DNA of 64,000 nt from Rhodobacter sp. (GTDB taxonomy: Bacteria > Pseudomonadota > Alphaproteobacteria > Rhodobacterales > Rhodobacteraceae). The position numbers and the translations under genes were made by a program. The DNA lies in NCBI GenBank assembly GCA_016704435.1, contig JADJAB010000011.1, positions 1 through 64,000 on the forward strand, written 5' to 3'. Positions 9,657-18,008 of this stretch are shown here, in pieces. Position 1 is the first letter of the stretch. Every line of letters starts with the position of its first letter. The notes below the pieces were generated by a model, which was given only the letters and a program-made list of their open reading frames with translations, ran no database searches and had not been told where the DNA came from.

Positions 9657-10418
9657 ATGATCAGGCGGGCGAGATTCGAGCAGGTTCGGGCGGCAAGCGA
9701 TCCCGGCGGCGTGGCGCTGTCGCTGGGGCAGCAGATCCGCAACCATGTGCTGACCAGGATCGACAGCGGCGAGTGGCCGGAGGGAAGCCGCATCCCGTCG
9801 GAAGCGAAGCTGGTCGAGCAGCTGGGTGCCTCGCGGATGACCATCCACATCGCGTTGCGCGACCTCTCGGCCGAAGGGGTGCTGCTGCGCCGGCAGGGGG
9901 CCGGCACGTTCGTCGCACCGCGGCGGATCCAGTCGACGTTTCTGGAGCTGCGCAACATCCATGCCGAGATCGAGAGCCGCGGCAATCGCCACAGCACGGA
10001 CGTTCTGTGCATGGAGGTTCTGAACTGCGACATGGCCGTGGCGACCGAGATGAGCATCGCGCCCGGAAGCCCGGTATTCCACTCGGTGCTGGTGCATCGC
10101 GAGAACGGCAGCCCGATCCAGGTCGAGGACCGCTACGTCAATCCGCAGTTCTCGGCCGACTACCTGGAGCAGGACTTCACCACGATCACGCCGAACGAGC
10201 ATCTGATGGCGGCCGGCCCGCTGGAAGAGGTGGAGCACGTGGTCCAGGCGATCCCGGCCGATGAGAGCAACAGCGCCCTGCTGGACATGAAGGCCGGCGA
10301 TCCGGTGCTGCTGCTGCGCCGCCGCACCTGGTCGCGCGGCATGATCGCATCCAGCGCACGCCTGGCGCATCCCGGCGCAAGGTTCAGCCTCGCAGGGCGG
10401 ATGAAGATGACGGGCTGA
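9657..10418 (+). CDS. hutC: GntR-family transcriptional regulator HutC, copy 1
   Basis: A 253-residue HutC/FarR-subfamily GntR regulator. The N-terminal winged helix (about residues 20-85) contains IPSEAKLVEQLGASRMTIHI and GAGTFVA. The C-terminal UTRA effector domain runs from about 95 to 240. In hut systems such proteins repress until urocanate binds; the effector here may be a related imidazole. The start at 9657 is the ATG before MIRRARFEQV. This copy is intact and ends KMTG outside the repeat. Copy 2 has a scrambled patch near its N-terminus. Four similar operator-like sites in the window suggest its regulon. Confidence 0.85.
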   Translation: MIRRARFEQVRAASDPGGVALSLGQQIRNHVLTRIDSGEWPEGSRIPSEAKLVEQLGASRMTIHIALRDLSAEGVLLRRQGAGTFVAPRRIQSTFLELRNIHAEIESRGNRHSTDVLCMEVLNCDMAVATEMSIAPGSPVFHSVLVHRENGSPIQVEDRYVNPQFSADYLEQDFTTITPNEHLMAAGPLEEVEHVVQAIPADESNSALLDMKAGDPVLLLRRRTWSRGMIASSARLAHPGARFSLAGRMKMTG

Positions 10419-10446
10419 GCCCGGAACCGGCGGCCGAGAAAAGAAC

Positions 10447-10495
10447 TTGACAGAAACCCAGGAATGCGGAAGTTGCATATACCACTTATTGCAAC
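10447..10495 (+). promoter_or_regulatory. Putative promoter and HutC-type operator before the TRAP operon
   Basis: A TTGACA box at 10447-10452 is followed by GTTGCATATACCAC at 10472-10485. That matches the hut operator GTTGTATATACAAC at 12 of 14 positions. A second arm, TTGCAAC, at 10489-10495 makes a wider inverted repeat with GTTGCA. It lies 15-40 bp before the dctP start, suggesting HutC control of this transporter. Confidence 0.6.
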
Positions 10496-10509
10496 CTGGG
10501 GAGTTCGAA

Positions 10510-11598
10510 ATGCAGAGACGTCGCTTCTTGTCAGGCACGGCCCTTGCCGCCGCCGCGGCCGGCCTGGCCGCTCCCGCACTTGCCCAGACCCGGATCGAAT
10601 GGGACATGGTCACCTCCTGGCCCACCGGCGCGCCGGGCGTGGACGACAGCGCGCGGCGGATCGCCAAACGCATCACCGACCTGTCGGGCGGGCGCCTGAA
10701 CATCACCGTGCACGGCGCCGGCGAGATCGTGCCGGCCTTCGGGGTGTTTGACGCTGTCTCGCAGGGCGTGGCGCAGATCTACCACTCGGTACCGTCCTAC
10801 TGGACGTCGAAGAACCAGGCGATCGGACTGTTCGGATCCTTCCCGTTCGGTCTGACCGCACCCGAACAGATGGGCTGGATGTACCACGGCGGCGGGCAGA
10901 CGCTCTATGACGAGATCTATGCCGGCTTCGGCCTCAAGGGCTTCATCGCCGGCAATTCCGGCCCGCAATGGTTCGGCTGGTTCCGCAAGGAGATCAACAA
11001 GCTTGATGATCTGCGCGGCATGCGCATCCGCAGCAACGGCTTTCAGGGCGAAATGCTGCGCCGGGTCGGCGTGGCGGTCGTGACCCTGCCGGGCGGCGAG
11101 ATCTTCCAGGCGCTGCAGGCCGGCACCATCGATGCGGGCGACTTCATCGGCCCGTGGAACGATTTCGCCTTCGGCTTCCATCAGGTTGCCAAGAACTACT
11201 ACTATCCCGGTGTGGGCGAACCGTCGTCGGCCGAAGAGATCGTGATGAACGTCGCGGCCTATGACGCGCTGCCCGATGACCTCAAGGAGATCATCAAGAC
11301 GGTGGCGATGTCGGCCTCGGAAGAAACGACCACGGCTTACGACATCAACCATGCCAAGACGCTGAAGGTTCTGGTCAATGAACACGGCGTCAACCTGCTG
11401 AAGGTGCCGGACGAGATCCTTGAGGGTCTGCAGGCGGCGACGCAGGACATGGTGAAGGATCTGCTGAACGATGCCGACCCGATGATCGCCAAGGTGATGG
11501 CCAGCTATGCGACGTTCCGCAACCAGACCGCGGACTACGCACGCTACAGCTATGCCGCGCAGATGAACGCCCGCACGCAACCCTTCCCCGAAGCGTGA
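10510..11598 (+). CDS. dctP: TRAP transporter substrate-binding protein, TakP/lactate-binding type
   Basis: A 362-residue periplasmic solute receptor. The N-terminus MQRRRFLSGTALAAAAAG...ALAQ is a twin-arginine-like signal peptide. The mature part begins with WDMVTSWPTG and carries YHGGGQTLYDE, GWFRKEIN, MRIRSNGF (with the carboxylate-binding arginine) and FIGPWNDFAFGF. These match the TakP and calcium-lactate-binding DctP subgroup for 2-oxo and 2-hydroxy monocarboxylates. Its permease genes follow directly. The HutC-like operator upstream links it to imidazole catabolism, so imidazolyl-lactate or -pyruvate is a plausible ligand (inference). Confidence 0.85.
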   Translation: MQRRRFLSGTALAAAAAGLAAPALAQTRIEWDMVTSWPTGAPGVDDSARRIAKRITDLSGGRLNITVHGAGEIVPAFGVFDAVSQGVAQIYHSVPSYWTSKNQAIGLFGSFPFGLTAPEQMGWMYHGGGQTLYDEIYAGFGLKGFIAGNSGPQWFGWFRKEINKLDDLRGMRIRSNGFQGEMLRRVGVAVVTLPGGEIFQALQAGTIDAGDFIGPWNDFAFGFHQVAKNYYYPGVGEPSSAEEIVMNVAAYDALPDDLKEIIKTVAMSASEETTTAYDINHAKTLKVLVNEHGVNLLKVPDEILEGLQAATQDMVKDLLNDADPMIAKVMASYATFRNQTADYARYSYAAQMNARTQPFPEA

Positions 11599-11607
11599 CG
11601 CGGAACG

Positions 11608-12146
11608 GTGCATAGGCTCGTCGCCATCAGCCGAATTCTCGATTGGCCTTCGCGGGCCATCGGGGCATGGCTCTACTGGCTGGTGGCGGCGGTCGTGCTG
11701 TTCAAGTTTGCGACGGTGGCGATGCGCTACCTTTTCTCCTCGACCAGCATCATGCTGCAGGACAGCGTGATCTACGCGCATGCGACACTGTTCATGCTGA
11801 TGGTGGGATATGCCTGGGTGATGGACGATCACGTCCGCGTCGACATGTTCTATGCACGCATGTCCGCGCGGGCGCGCGCCGTCGTCGATCTGATCTGGAT
11901 CCTGTTCGGGGTGCTGCCGCTTTGCGTCATCCTGGGCTGGTTCTCCTGGCCCTATGTCACGGCGGCCTGGAAGATCCGCGAGGGGCCCTGTTCTTCGGCG
12001 GCCTGCCGTTCACCTATCTTCTGAAGTCCGTCATCCTGGGCTTCGTGGTGCTGCTGGTCCTTCAGGGGCTTGCGATTGCGCTGCGCTGCATCGCCGTCAT
12101 CGCGGGGCAGGACGTCGCGGTGTTCGGCATCGCGGACAAGAGATGA
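11608..12146 (+). pseudogene. dctQ: TRAP transporter small permease (DctQ), frameshifted
   Basis: GTG 11608 starts a small membrane protein with helices at about residues 10-35, 50-70 and 90-115 (WILFGVLPLCVILGWFSWPY). The frame breaks after AAWKIREG near 11980. Shifting one base restores ALFFGGLPFTYLLKSVILGF and the end FGIADKR at 12146. The break is in a short G/C run (GAGGGGCCC). DctQ couples the receptor to the large permease; as written the fourth helix would be lost. It lies 10 bp after dctP and 5 bp before dctM. Confidence 0.82.
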
Positions 12147-12150
12147 TGCA

Positions 12151-13723
12151 ATGACCGATATCCCGCTTGACCTGCTGATGTTCGCGGGCTTGTGCGCGTT
12201 CGTGCTGAGCGGCGCGCCAATCGCCTTCGTTCTGGCTGGAACCGCGGTGCTTTTTGCCGTGCTCGGCTGGTGGCTCGGCATACTGAACTTCAATCTGATC
12301 GGTGCGCTTCCGACGCGGGTGTTCGGCACGATGAACTCCGAAACGCTGGTCGCCATCCCGCTGTTCGTCTTCATGGGAATGATCCTGGAGCGCGCCCGCA
12401 TCGCCGAGGATCTGCTGCGCACCATGGGGGCGCTGTTCGGCGGCCTGCGCGGTGGCCTCGGCGTTTCGGTCACGCTGGTGGGCGCGCTTCTGGCTGCCTC
12501 GACCGGCATCGTCGGGGCAACGACGGTGACAATGGGAATGATGGCGCTGCCGGTGATGCTGCGCTACGGCTATGGGCCGGCCTATTCCAGCGGCATCATC
12601 TGCTCGGCCGGGACTCTGGGGCAGATCATCCCGCCATCGACGGTGTTGATCATCATGGGCGAGGTGCTTTCCTCGGCCTATCAGCAGGCGCAGCAGACCC
12701 AGGGCAACTTTGCCGCCGAGGCGCTGAGCGTGGGTCAGTTGTTCGCGGGTTCGCTGTTGCCGGGGCTTCTGCTGGTCGCGATCTACATCACCTATCAACT
12801 GATCACCGCCTACCTGCGCCCCGATGTTGCCCCCGCCCTGCCGCCCGAGGCCATTGCCGGCGCGGATGGCAAAGCGCCAAGGGTGCGCGATGTGGTGCGC
12901 GTTCTGGTGCCGCCGCTTGCCCTCATCGTGGCGGTTCTGGGGTCTATCCTGGGCGGGATCGCCACCGCGACCGAGGCGGCTTCGGTCGGCGCCGTGGGGG
13001 CCACGCTTCTTGGCCGGTCTGCGCGCGGGCCGCAACCGCTGGGCTGTCGCGATCGTCGTGCTGGGCCTGCTTGTCCTGATGGTGCTGGCGGTCAATTTCG
13101 ACCTGCGGCTGGGGCGCGGAAATGCGCCCGACCTGGATCAGACGCTTCTGGTCGTCGCCTGGATCATCGCCCTGGTCACCTGGCTGGCCCTGTTTGTCAT
13201 CTGGCGGGAGTTGTGGCGCGGTGACGTTCTGGTGCCGGCGATGAGTTCGACCGCGCGCACCACCAGCATGATCTTTGCCATCGTCGTCGGGGCGTTGCTG
13301 TTCTCGCTGGTCTTTCGCGGGCTGGGTGGCGACGCGCGCATCAAGGGCCTGCTGGAGGCCGCCCCCGGAGGCGCCCATGGCGCCATGCTGGCTGTGCTGG
13401 TCATGATGTTCTTCCTCGGCATGTTTCTTGACTATGTCGAGATCACCATCATCGCGATCCCGGTGGTGGGGCCGCCGATCCTGGCCGGCGGCGTCGACCC
13501 GGTGTGGTTCGGCGTTCTGGTCGCGATGGTGTTGCAGACCTCTTTCCTGACGCCGCCGGTCGGCTACACACTGGCCTATCTGCGTTCGGTTGCGCCGCCA
13601 TCGGTGACGACGATGGCGATCTGGACGGGGGCTGTGCCGTTCATCGGGCTGCAACTGCTGGCAGTGGTCATCATCTACTTCGTTCCTGAAATCGCCACCT
13701 GGCTGCCGGCACAGCTTTTCTGA
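12151..13723 (+). pseudogene. dctM: TRAP transporter large permease (DctM), frameshifted
   Basis: A ~520-residue, 12-14-helix sodium-coupled permease, of the longer kind that accompanies TakP-like receptors. It begins MTDIPLDLLMFAGLCAF. The family signature GATTVTMGMMALPVMLRYGY is near residue 130 and IIPPSTVLIIMGEVLSS near 160. The frame breaks near 13010 in CTTCTTGGCCGG (one extra G) and continues as LAGLRAGRNRWAV to ...WLPAQLF at 13723. Apart from that base the gene looks sound, so sequence error is a fair explanation. Confidence 0.83.
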
Positions 13724-13940
13724 GACACCGACATGGACATCGGCCGCCCCGAATCCGGGCGAACCGCTGCTTCCAACCGATTCAGGCAGCCCGACGGCCC
13801 GCAAGACACGCTGTTGTCACCAAGAAAGGGAGTCCGCGTTTCGGCACAGTAGGGGGCCTCCGTCGCAGAGTGTTTTCAGTTGGCGACTGCCATGCCTGAG
13901 CACGCGCCTTTCCGAATAGTGGCGATAAGCGGTGAGTGGC

Positions 13941-13985
13941 ATGGCGATCTCATTCAAAGGCGCGCAGTTCCCGAAAGACGTGCTC
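13941..13985 (+). mobile_element. IS6-family transposase N-terminal scrap
   Basis: ATG 13941 begins MAISFKGAQFPKDV, the characteristic N-terminus of IS6/IS240-type transposases. It is cut after about 15 residues, where the sequence joins an opposite-strand IS5-type fragment. Too short to be mobile. Confidence 0.5.
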
Positions 13986-13999
13986 CCGATGCGAAAACC

Positions 14000-14135
14000 C
14001 CGCAAGCTGCGCGTTACCGTGGACCGCAAGCTCCACCGGCTGCGAGACTTCCGGCCCGGGATGCACGGCTTTATCCCTTTGTCTTTCAACGCATCCCTGA
14101 ACCAGTCTGGATCATTTCCCCGATCCGCCGCCTGG
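14000..14135 (-). mobile_element. IS5-family transposase fragment
   Basis: The minus strand reads NDPDWFRDALKDKGIKPCIP then GRKSR, matching the DADWFREAL-KGI-PCIPGRKSR region of IS5-group (IS427/ISL2-like) transposases. Only about 40 residues survive and no frame continues on either side. It is fused head-to-tail with the IS6 scrap, indicating successive insertions and deletions. Confidence 0.6.
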
Positions 14136-14137
14136 CA

Positions 14138-14157
14138 GTGGTTTGCATGCAAACCAC
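14138..14157. repeat. 20-bp perfect palindrome
   Basis: GTGGTTTGCATGCAAACCAC is self-complementary over all 20 bases. It sits inside decayed IS-containing DNA, not before a recognisable gene. It could be a stranded operator or an IS-related end. Confidence 0.6.
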
Positions 14158-14219
14158 GAGAGAGGGTGACGGCATGCAATTCGAGCAGTCTCCTCGCAGA
14201 GCCTGAATCATGCCTGAAA

Positions 14220-14538
14220 CGCAAGATCAGTGGGCCCTGGACCTGGGGCAACTCGAAGGCCCCCTCGTTGAGGGGCACACGAGTTGCTGGCCGAACTGCG
14301 CAAAGCAGTGAAGAAGCTTGCCAAGCGGGTTTCCCGCCTGGAAAAGCTCGGCGCTGTCGCGGAAGTCGCCGGCATGACCGGCGACGGCGACTGGTGCTAT
14401 GCGAATCCGACATCGCTGCCGGCTCGCGGACAGCAAGGCAAGGTCGCCCCGATCGAAAATGCCGGCGGCACCAGCCCACTGGGTGCCGATCCGAAGTCCC
14501 GCAAAAAGGAGGCAAAAGGGGGCGCGCGGCTGGTATGA
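14220..14538 (+). pseudogene. Unrecognised small gene remnant with coiled-coil-like segment
   Basis: ATG 14220 reads MPETQDQWALDLGQLEGPLV and stops after about 30 residues. A shifted frame from 14284 continues LAELRKAVKKLAKRVSRLEKL, a charged heptad-like helix, then an 80-residue tail to 14538. The two join sensibly with one frame change near 14283. I do not recognise a family. Confidence 0.3.
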
Positions 14539-15157
14539 CAGCATCATGGTCGCCTCGTTCGGCCAGGGCCTTTTGGCACTCGCTTCAGGTGGATGGCCGA
14601 GGCGTCGGGGGACGTGAAAACGCCGAAACAGTCGCTTGTCTTGCAGCGATGAATCGCGACGCCTCTGCATATCCTCGGCTTTCCGAAAGGGACTTGGATC
14701 GGATGGCGCCATTTGCAGGTTTCACCGTCGAGCCCGAAAGAAAACCGGCGCCCGGGTTGGGGTGCGATGACTGGCGGTTTCCCGGCGTTGGTCCAGATGC
14801 CATGCAGCGGGTTTGGAGCGAACGCCTGCCAGGACCTTCGGCGGGCGACGTTGCTATGCGCCATGGTGTCCGGTTTTCAGCCGCAATGCCGCCCGCGCGC
14901 CGTTCCGGTCCGGAGACTGGCCATCGGCGGCCAGACCCTTCGGGCGTGGAAACTGGCCGATTGATGTGCTCATCCCGTGCTCCCGGCCCAAGGTCGCCAT
15001 CGGACCCAGGTCCATAGCGTCCCCGCCGGCGGGATGCCGGAAATCGGAAATCGGTTCGTTTGCCAATTCTGCGAGCGGGCTCTGTCGCGTATGGGGATCG
15101 AAAACCTAGATCAGGATCGGTGGATTCCTCTTGCCCGGATTTGCCGGCATTTCCCGG

Positions 15158-15790
15158 TCAGGAGAGGTTAGCGGCCGACCCGTCGATGGCCGGGCTGGAC
15201 GCCGTTGGCGGTGAGATGATCCACTGAACGATCGCAAGAGTGGTGCCGCAGTTCACCGTCCGATGCGGCGTCGACGACGGATATTCGATGCAATCCCCTT
15301 CGGACATCCTGTGGACCTCGTCGTCCAGGAACAATTCGATCTCGCCCGCGATCACCAGCAGCATCTCGTGACTGTTGCCGTGGGTGTATTGTTCGGACCC
15401 GGTTGAGCCGCCAATGTCGAACTCGCCGACAAAGACCTCGAAATCGTGGATCGGGCGCTGGGACAGCAGCGTCTTGCGATAGCCTGCGGCCTCCGGCCAG
15501 GATGGGCGTTCGGCCTTGCGCAGGACACGGTGCGTCGATCGCGGCCGGACATCGAAAAGATCCGCGATCGAAATGCCAAGTGCATTCGCGATCCGCATCA
15601 GGGTCGATGTCGTGGCGCCGGTCATCGCCCGCTCCAGCTGGCTGAGAAAGGACGCGGTGGTGCCCGACATCTCGCCCAGTTGCCGCAGCGAAAGGCGCCG
15701 GGCTTGCCGGAACCGCTTTATCCGTCTGGCAAGGATTTCCAGTTCCGGAGCCGGCGCGTCTTCGGTCCTGGCCAGTGCATGATCCTGCAT
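15158..15790 (-). CDS. XRE-family regulator with C-terminal cupin domain (PuuR-like)
   Basis: The helix-turn-helix is at about residues 20-75 (LSLRQLGEMSGTTASFLSQL) and a cupin_2 domain at about 110-195 (TYTHGNSHEMLLVIAGEIEL region, then SSTPHRT). This architecture is typical of PuuR-like regulators of polyamine and amine genes. I chose ATG 15790 (MQDHALARTED) because the longer frame to 15874 runs through an inverted repeat and has no family-like sequence. It faces the ABC/oxidase operon starting at 16035, so it probably controls that operon and itself. Confidence 0.83.
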   Translation of the reverse strand: MQDHALARTEDAPAPELEILARRIKRFRQARRLSLRQLGEMSGTTASFLSQLERAMTGATTSTLMRIANALGISIADLFDVRPRSTHRVLRKAERPSWPEAAGYRKTLLSQRPIHDFEVFVGEFDIGGSTGSEQYTHGNSHEMLLVIAGEIELFLDDEVHRMSEGDCIEYPSSTPHRTVNCGTTLAIVQWIISPPTASSPAIDGSAANLS

Positions 15791-15859
15791 CAGGCGCTCC
15801 ACTTGCGGAATGGGTTGACGCGGGCGGCAGCAAGCACATGTCCGCAGCCCGTTCTTGGA

Positions 15860-15933
15860 CATATCGGGCCGCATCCCGATATGGCAAGGACTACTTGATT
15901 CGAATCAAGCACCACTTTACGCCTTGTAAAGTG
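15860..15933. promoter_or_regulatory. Three inverted repeats between the XRE-cupin regulator and the ABC operon
   Basis: Three separate dyads lie in 74 bp. CATATCGGG/CCCGATATG is at 15860-15883. The perfect palindrome CTTGATTCGAATCAAG is at 15894-15909. CACTTTAC/GTAAAGTG is at 15913-15933. This is the shared upstream region of the divergent regulator and transporter genes. The dyads are good operator candidates for the XRE-cupin protein; which one it binds cannot be told. Confidence 0.6.
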
Positions 15934-16034
15934 CTGCCATGTGCGACGGGTTGCTGTGCCGAAGCCAGGCAGGACCGGAACAGAAACGCACTGTCGCCCC
16001 CGGCAAGGGGGCTGTCCAGCAAACGGAGGATGCG

Positions 16035-17108
16035 ATGAAATTGATTGCCAAGGCGGCGCTGCAAGCGGGCCTGATGGTTGCTTTCGGCCTTGCGGCGCAG
16101 GCCCAGACGGCCCCCGTAGCCGGCGAGACGGCCGAAGGGTCGCTTGCGGGCAAGACCATGAGCTTCGTGTCTTACGGCGGCCTTTATCAGGATGGCCAGA
16201 TCGCCTCGCTTCAGGAATTTGTCGAGAAGTCGGGCGTCACGCTATTGTCGGATGGCCCCACCGAAGTGGCGAAGATCCAGGCACAGGTCGAATCCGGCGA
16301 TGTGCAATGGCACGTGGTCGATACCGGCACGCTGACGCCCTTTGTCTATTGCGGAGAACTGTTCCAGAAGCTGGATTTCAGCAAGATCGACATCTCGAAC
16401 ATCCCCGAGGGGCAGGTCGGTGAATGCTCGGTTCCGGCAATGAACTACGGCACGGTCCTGATGTATCGTAAATCGGCCTATGGCGATAACCCGCCAACGG
16501 GCTGGGCGGACTTCTTCGACACCGAAAAATTCCCCGGCGTCCGTGCGATGCCCGGCGATTCCGAGCCCGACACCACGCTGGTCGAGCTGGCCCTGCTGGC
16601 CGACGGCGTGCCGAAGGATCAGCTTTTTCCCGCCGATGTCGACCGGGCGCTGAACAAGTTTCGCGGGCTCGGCGAGGATCTGATCTTCTGGAAGACCGGC
16701 GCGGAATCGCAGCAGATGATGGAGTCGGGTGAAGCCGACATGGTCATCGCCTGGTCGGGCCGCGCCATGGGTGCGCAGAAGAACGGGGCCGATTATGCCC
16801 CTGTCTGGCAGGACTGGATCGTCGTGATGGACCAGCTGACCATCCCGATGGGTGTGAAGGACGTCGATGCGGCGCATGCGCTGATCAACGCCGCGATCGG
16901 CAAGCGCGCGCAGGAGATCATGACCGAGCAGACCTCCTACTCGCCGATCCACAAGGATGCGCAGCCGGAAGTTGACGAGCTTCTGGCGCAGTGGCTGACC
17001 AACACGCCGGAAAAGATCGCGGTGAGCTATCAGCAGAACATCCCGTACTGGATCGAGAACTATGAAGAGGTCGAGACGAAGTGGGGCGAGTTCATCGCCG
17101 GCAACTGA
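16035..17108 (+). CDS. ABC transporter substrate-binding protein, polyamine/PotD type
   Basis: A 357-residue periplasmic protein of the PotD/F-like group. The signal peptide ends AAQAQ near residue 24. The mature start has KTMSFVSYGGLYQDGQ, and the C-terminus has NIPYWIENYEEVETKW. ATG 16035 follows a GGAGGA site. It is the first gene of an operon with two permeases, an ATPase, an amine-oxidase-like flavoprotein and a cupin, under a PuuR-like regulator. A polyamine or related amine substrate is therefore likely. The precise ligand is not readable from sequence. Confidence 0.82.
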   Translation: MKLIAKAALQAGLMVAFGLAAQAQTAPVAGETAEGSLAGKTMSFVSYGGLYQDGQIASLQEFVEKSGVTLLSDGPTEVAKIQAQVESGDVQWHVVDTGTLTPFVYCGELFQKLDFSKIDISNIPEGQVGECSVPAMNYGTVLMYRKSAYGDNPPTGWADFFDTEKFPGVRAMPGDSEPDTTLVELALLADGVPKDQLFPADVDRALNKFRGLGEDLIFWKTGAESQQMMESGEADMVIAWSGRAMGAQKNGADYAPVWQDWIVVMDQLTIPMGVKDVDAAHALINAAIGKRAQEIMTEQTSYSPIHKDAQPEVDELLAQWLTNTPEKIAVSYQQNIPYWIENYEEVETKWGEFIAGN

Positions 17109-17119
17109 TCCGGACCAAG

Positions 17120-17143
17120 GCGAGGCCGCCCCGGCGGCCTCGC
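17120..17143 (+). other. Stem-loop between binding-protein and permease genes
   Basis: GCGAGGCCGCC pairs with GGCGGCCTCGC to form a very GC-rich 10-11-bp hairpin with a minimal loop. No T-run follows, so it is more likely an mRNA-stabilising or processing hairpin than a terminator. Similar structures sit at the same place in two other ABC operons here. Confidence 0.6.
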
Positions 17144-17165
17144 ACCTCCGACCGAAAGCATCCTG

Positions 17166-18008
17166 ATGCGCAACCTGTTCTCGATCGGCCGCCACCCTGT
17201 CTGGCTGACTGTGCCGTCGCTCTTGCTGCTGCTGGTAGCGCTGGGCTATCCGTTGGCGCAGGTGGTGCTGCGCAGCTTCACCGACCCCGCGATCGGGCTG
17301 GACAACTATGTCTGGTTCTTCAGCCGCCCGGTAAACCTGACGGTGTTCTGGCGCACCTTCGAGGTGGCGGGATGGGTCACCATCCTTTGCCTTGTGCTGG
17401 GTTATCCATATGCCTGGATGATGACGGCCGTGGGCCCAAGGATGCGGCTGTTGCTGATCCTGTGCGTGCTGGTGCCGTTCTGGGTGTCGGGGGTGGTGCG
17501 GACGCTGGCCTGGGTGATCCTGTTGCAGGATTCGGGTGTCATCAACCGGGGGCTGGTGGCGTTGGGGTTCGAGAAGGTGCGCCTGATCCGCACCCCGCTG
17601 GGCGTGATCATCGGCATGACGCAGGTCTTGCTGCCGTTCATGATCATGCCGCTCTATGCGGTCATGCGCAGCATCGACTTGCGGCTGGTGCAAGCGGCCC
17701 GCAGCCTTGGCGCGCGCCCGACGCTGGCCTTCGTTCAGATCTATCTGCCGCTGTCCCTGCCCGGTGTCTTCGGTGGCGCGATCATCGTGTTCATCCTTGG
17801 CCTTGGCTTCTACATCACCCCGGCCCTGCTGGGCGGGCCGCGGGCAACCATGCTGTCGACGCTGGCGCAACAGCAGGTGCTGCAACAGCTGAATTGGGGC
17901 CGTGGCGGAGCGATGGGCGTGATCCTGCTGGTGTCCACGCTGGTTCTGCTGGCGGTTGCGGCGCGCTTCACGCGCAGGCGGTATCAGATCACCGGGGGCA
18001 GCAAGTGA
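17166..18008 (+). CDS. ABC transporter permease (PotB-like)
   Basis: A 280-residue inner-membrane permease with six predicted helices. The first helix is PSLLLLLVALGYPLAQVVL, and the binding-protein-dependent loop LVQAARSLGARPTLAF is near residues 177-192. It pairs with the next permease, which overlaps its stop (GTGA). It forms the channel for the substrate bound by the 16035 product. Confidence 0.85.
   Translation: MRNLFSIGRHPVWLTVPSLLLLLVALGYPLAQVVLRSFTDPAIGLDNYVWFFSRPVNLTVFWRTFEVAGWVTILCLVLGYPYAWMMTAVGPRMRLLLILCVLVPFWVSGVVRTLAWVILLQDSGVINRGLVALGFEKVRLIRTPLGVIIGMTQVLLPFMIMPLYAVMRSIDLRLVQAARSLGARPTLAFVQIYLPLSLPGVFGGAIIVFILGLGFYITPALLGGPRATMLSTLAQQQVLQQLNWGRGGAMGVILLVSTLVLLAVAARFTRRRYQITGGSK

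Larger units (their letters stand above)
7726..10403. repeat. 2.68-kb direct repeat, copy 1 (hutU-hutC)
   Basis: This segment matches 39250-41927 in the same orientation. Both copies run from GTGTCTCAGGCG at the end of hutU to GCAGGGCGGATG near the end of hutC, and both are 2,678 bp. Outside these points the sequences are unrelated. Long stretches are identical, but divergence is clustered, for example around 7790-7980 and 8760-8890. Several one-base indels differ between copies. Copy 1 is joined to the TRAP operon and copy 2 to the rest of the hut cluster. Confidence 0.92.
13724..15157. other. Decayed intergenic stretch without an intact gene
   Basis: No convincing full-length gene in either strand over 1.4 kb. 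It holds an IS6-type N-terminal scrap (13941-13985), an IS5-type scrap on the minus strand (about 14000-14135) and a 20-bp palindrome (14138-14157). A small coiled-coil-like frame lies at 14220-14538. From 14540 to 15157 all frames have biased, low-information translations and I recognise nothing. It resembles the other graveyard stretches in the window. Confidence 0.6.

Noticed and set aside
7726..10403. Composite transposon formed by the two hut repeats
   Set aside because: The repeats carry hutU/hutC, with no transposase and no terminal inverted repeats. They are gene duplicates, not IS arms.
14544..15066. Overlapping frames on both strands in 14540-15160
   Set aside because: No frame has recognisable motifs, a ribosome site or consistent codon use, so no gene was called.
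16242..17885. 547-codon minus-strand frame across the ABC binding protein and permease
   Set aside because: The opposite strand holds two clear transporter genes; the antisense product is a low-complexity His/Gln/Arg-rich shadow.
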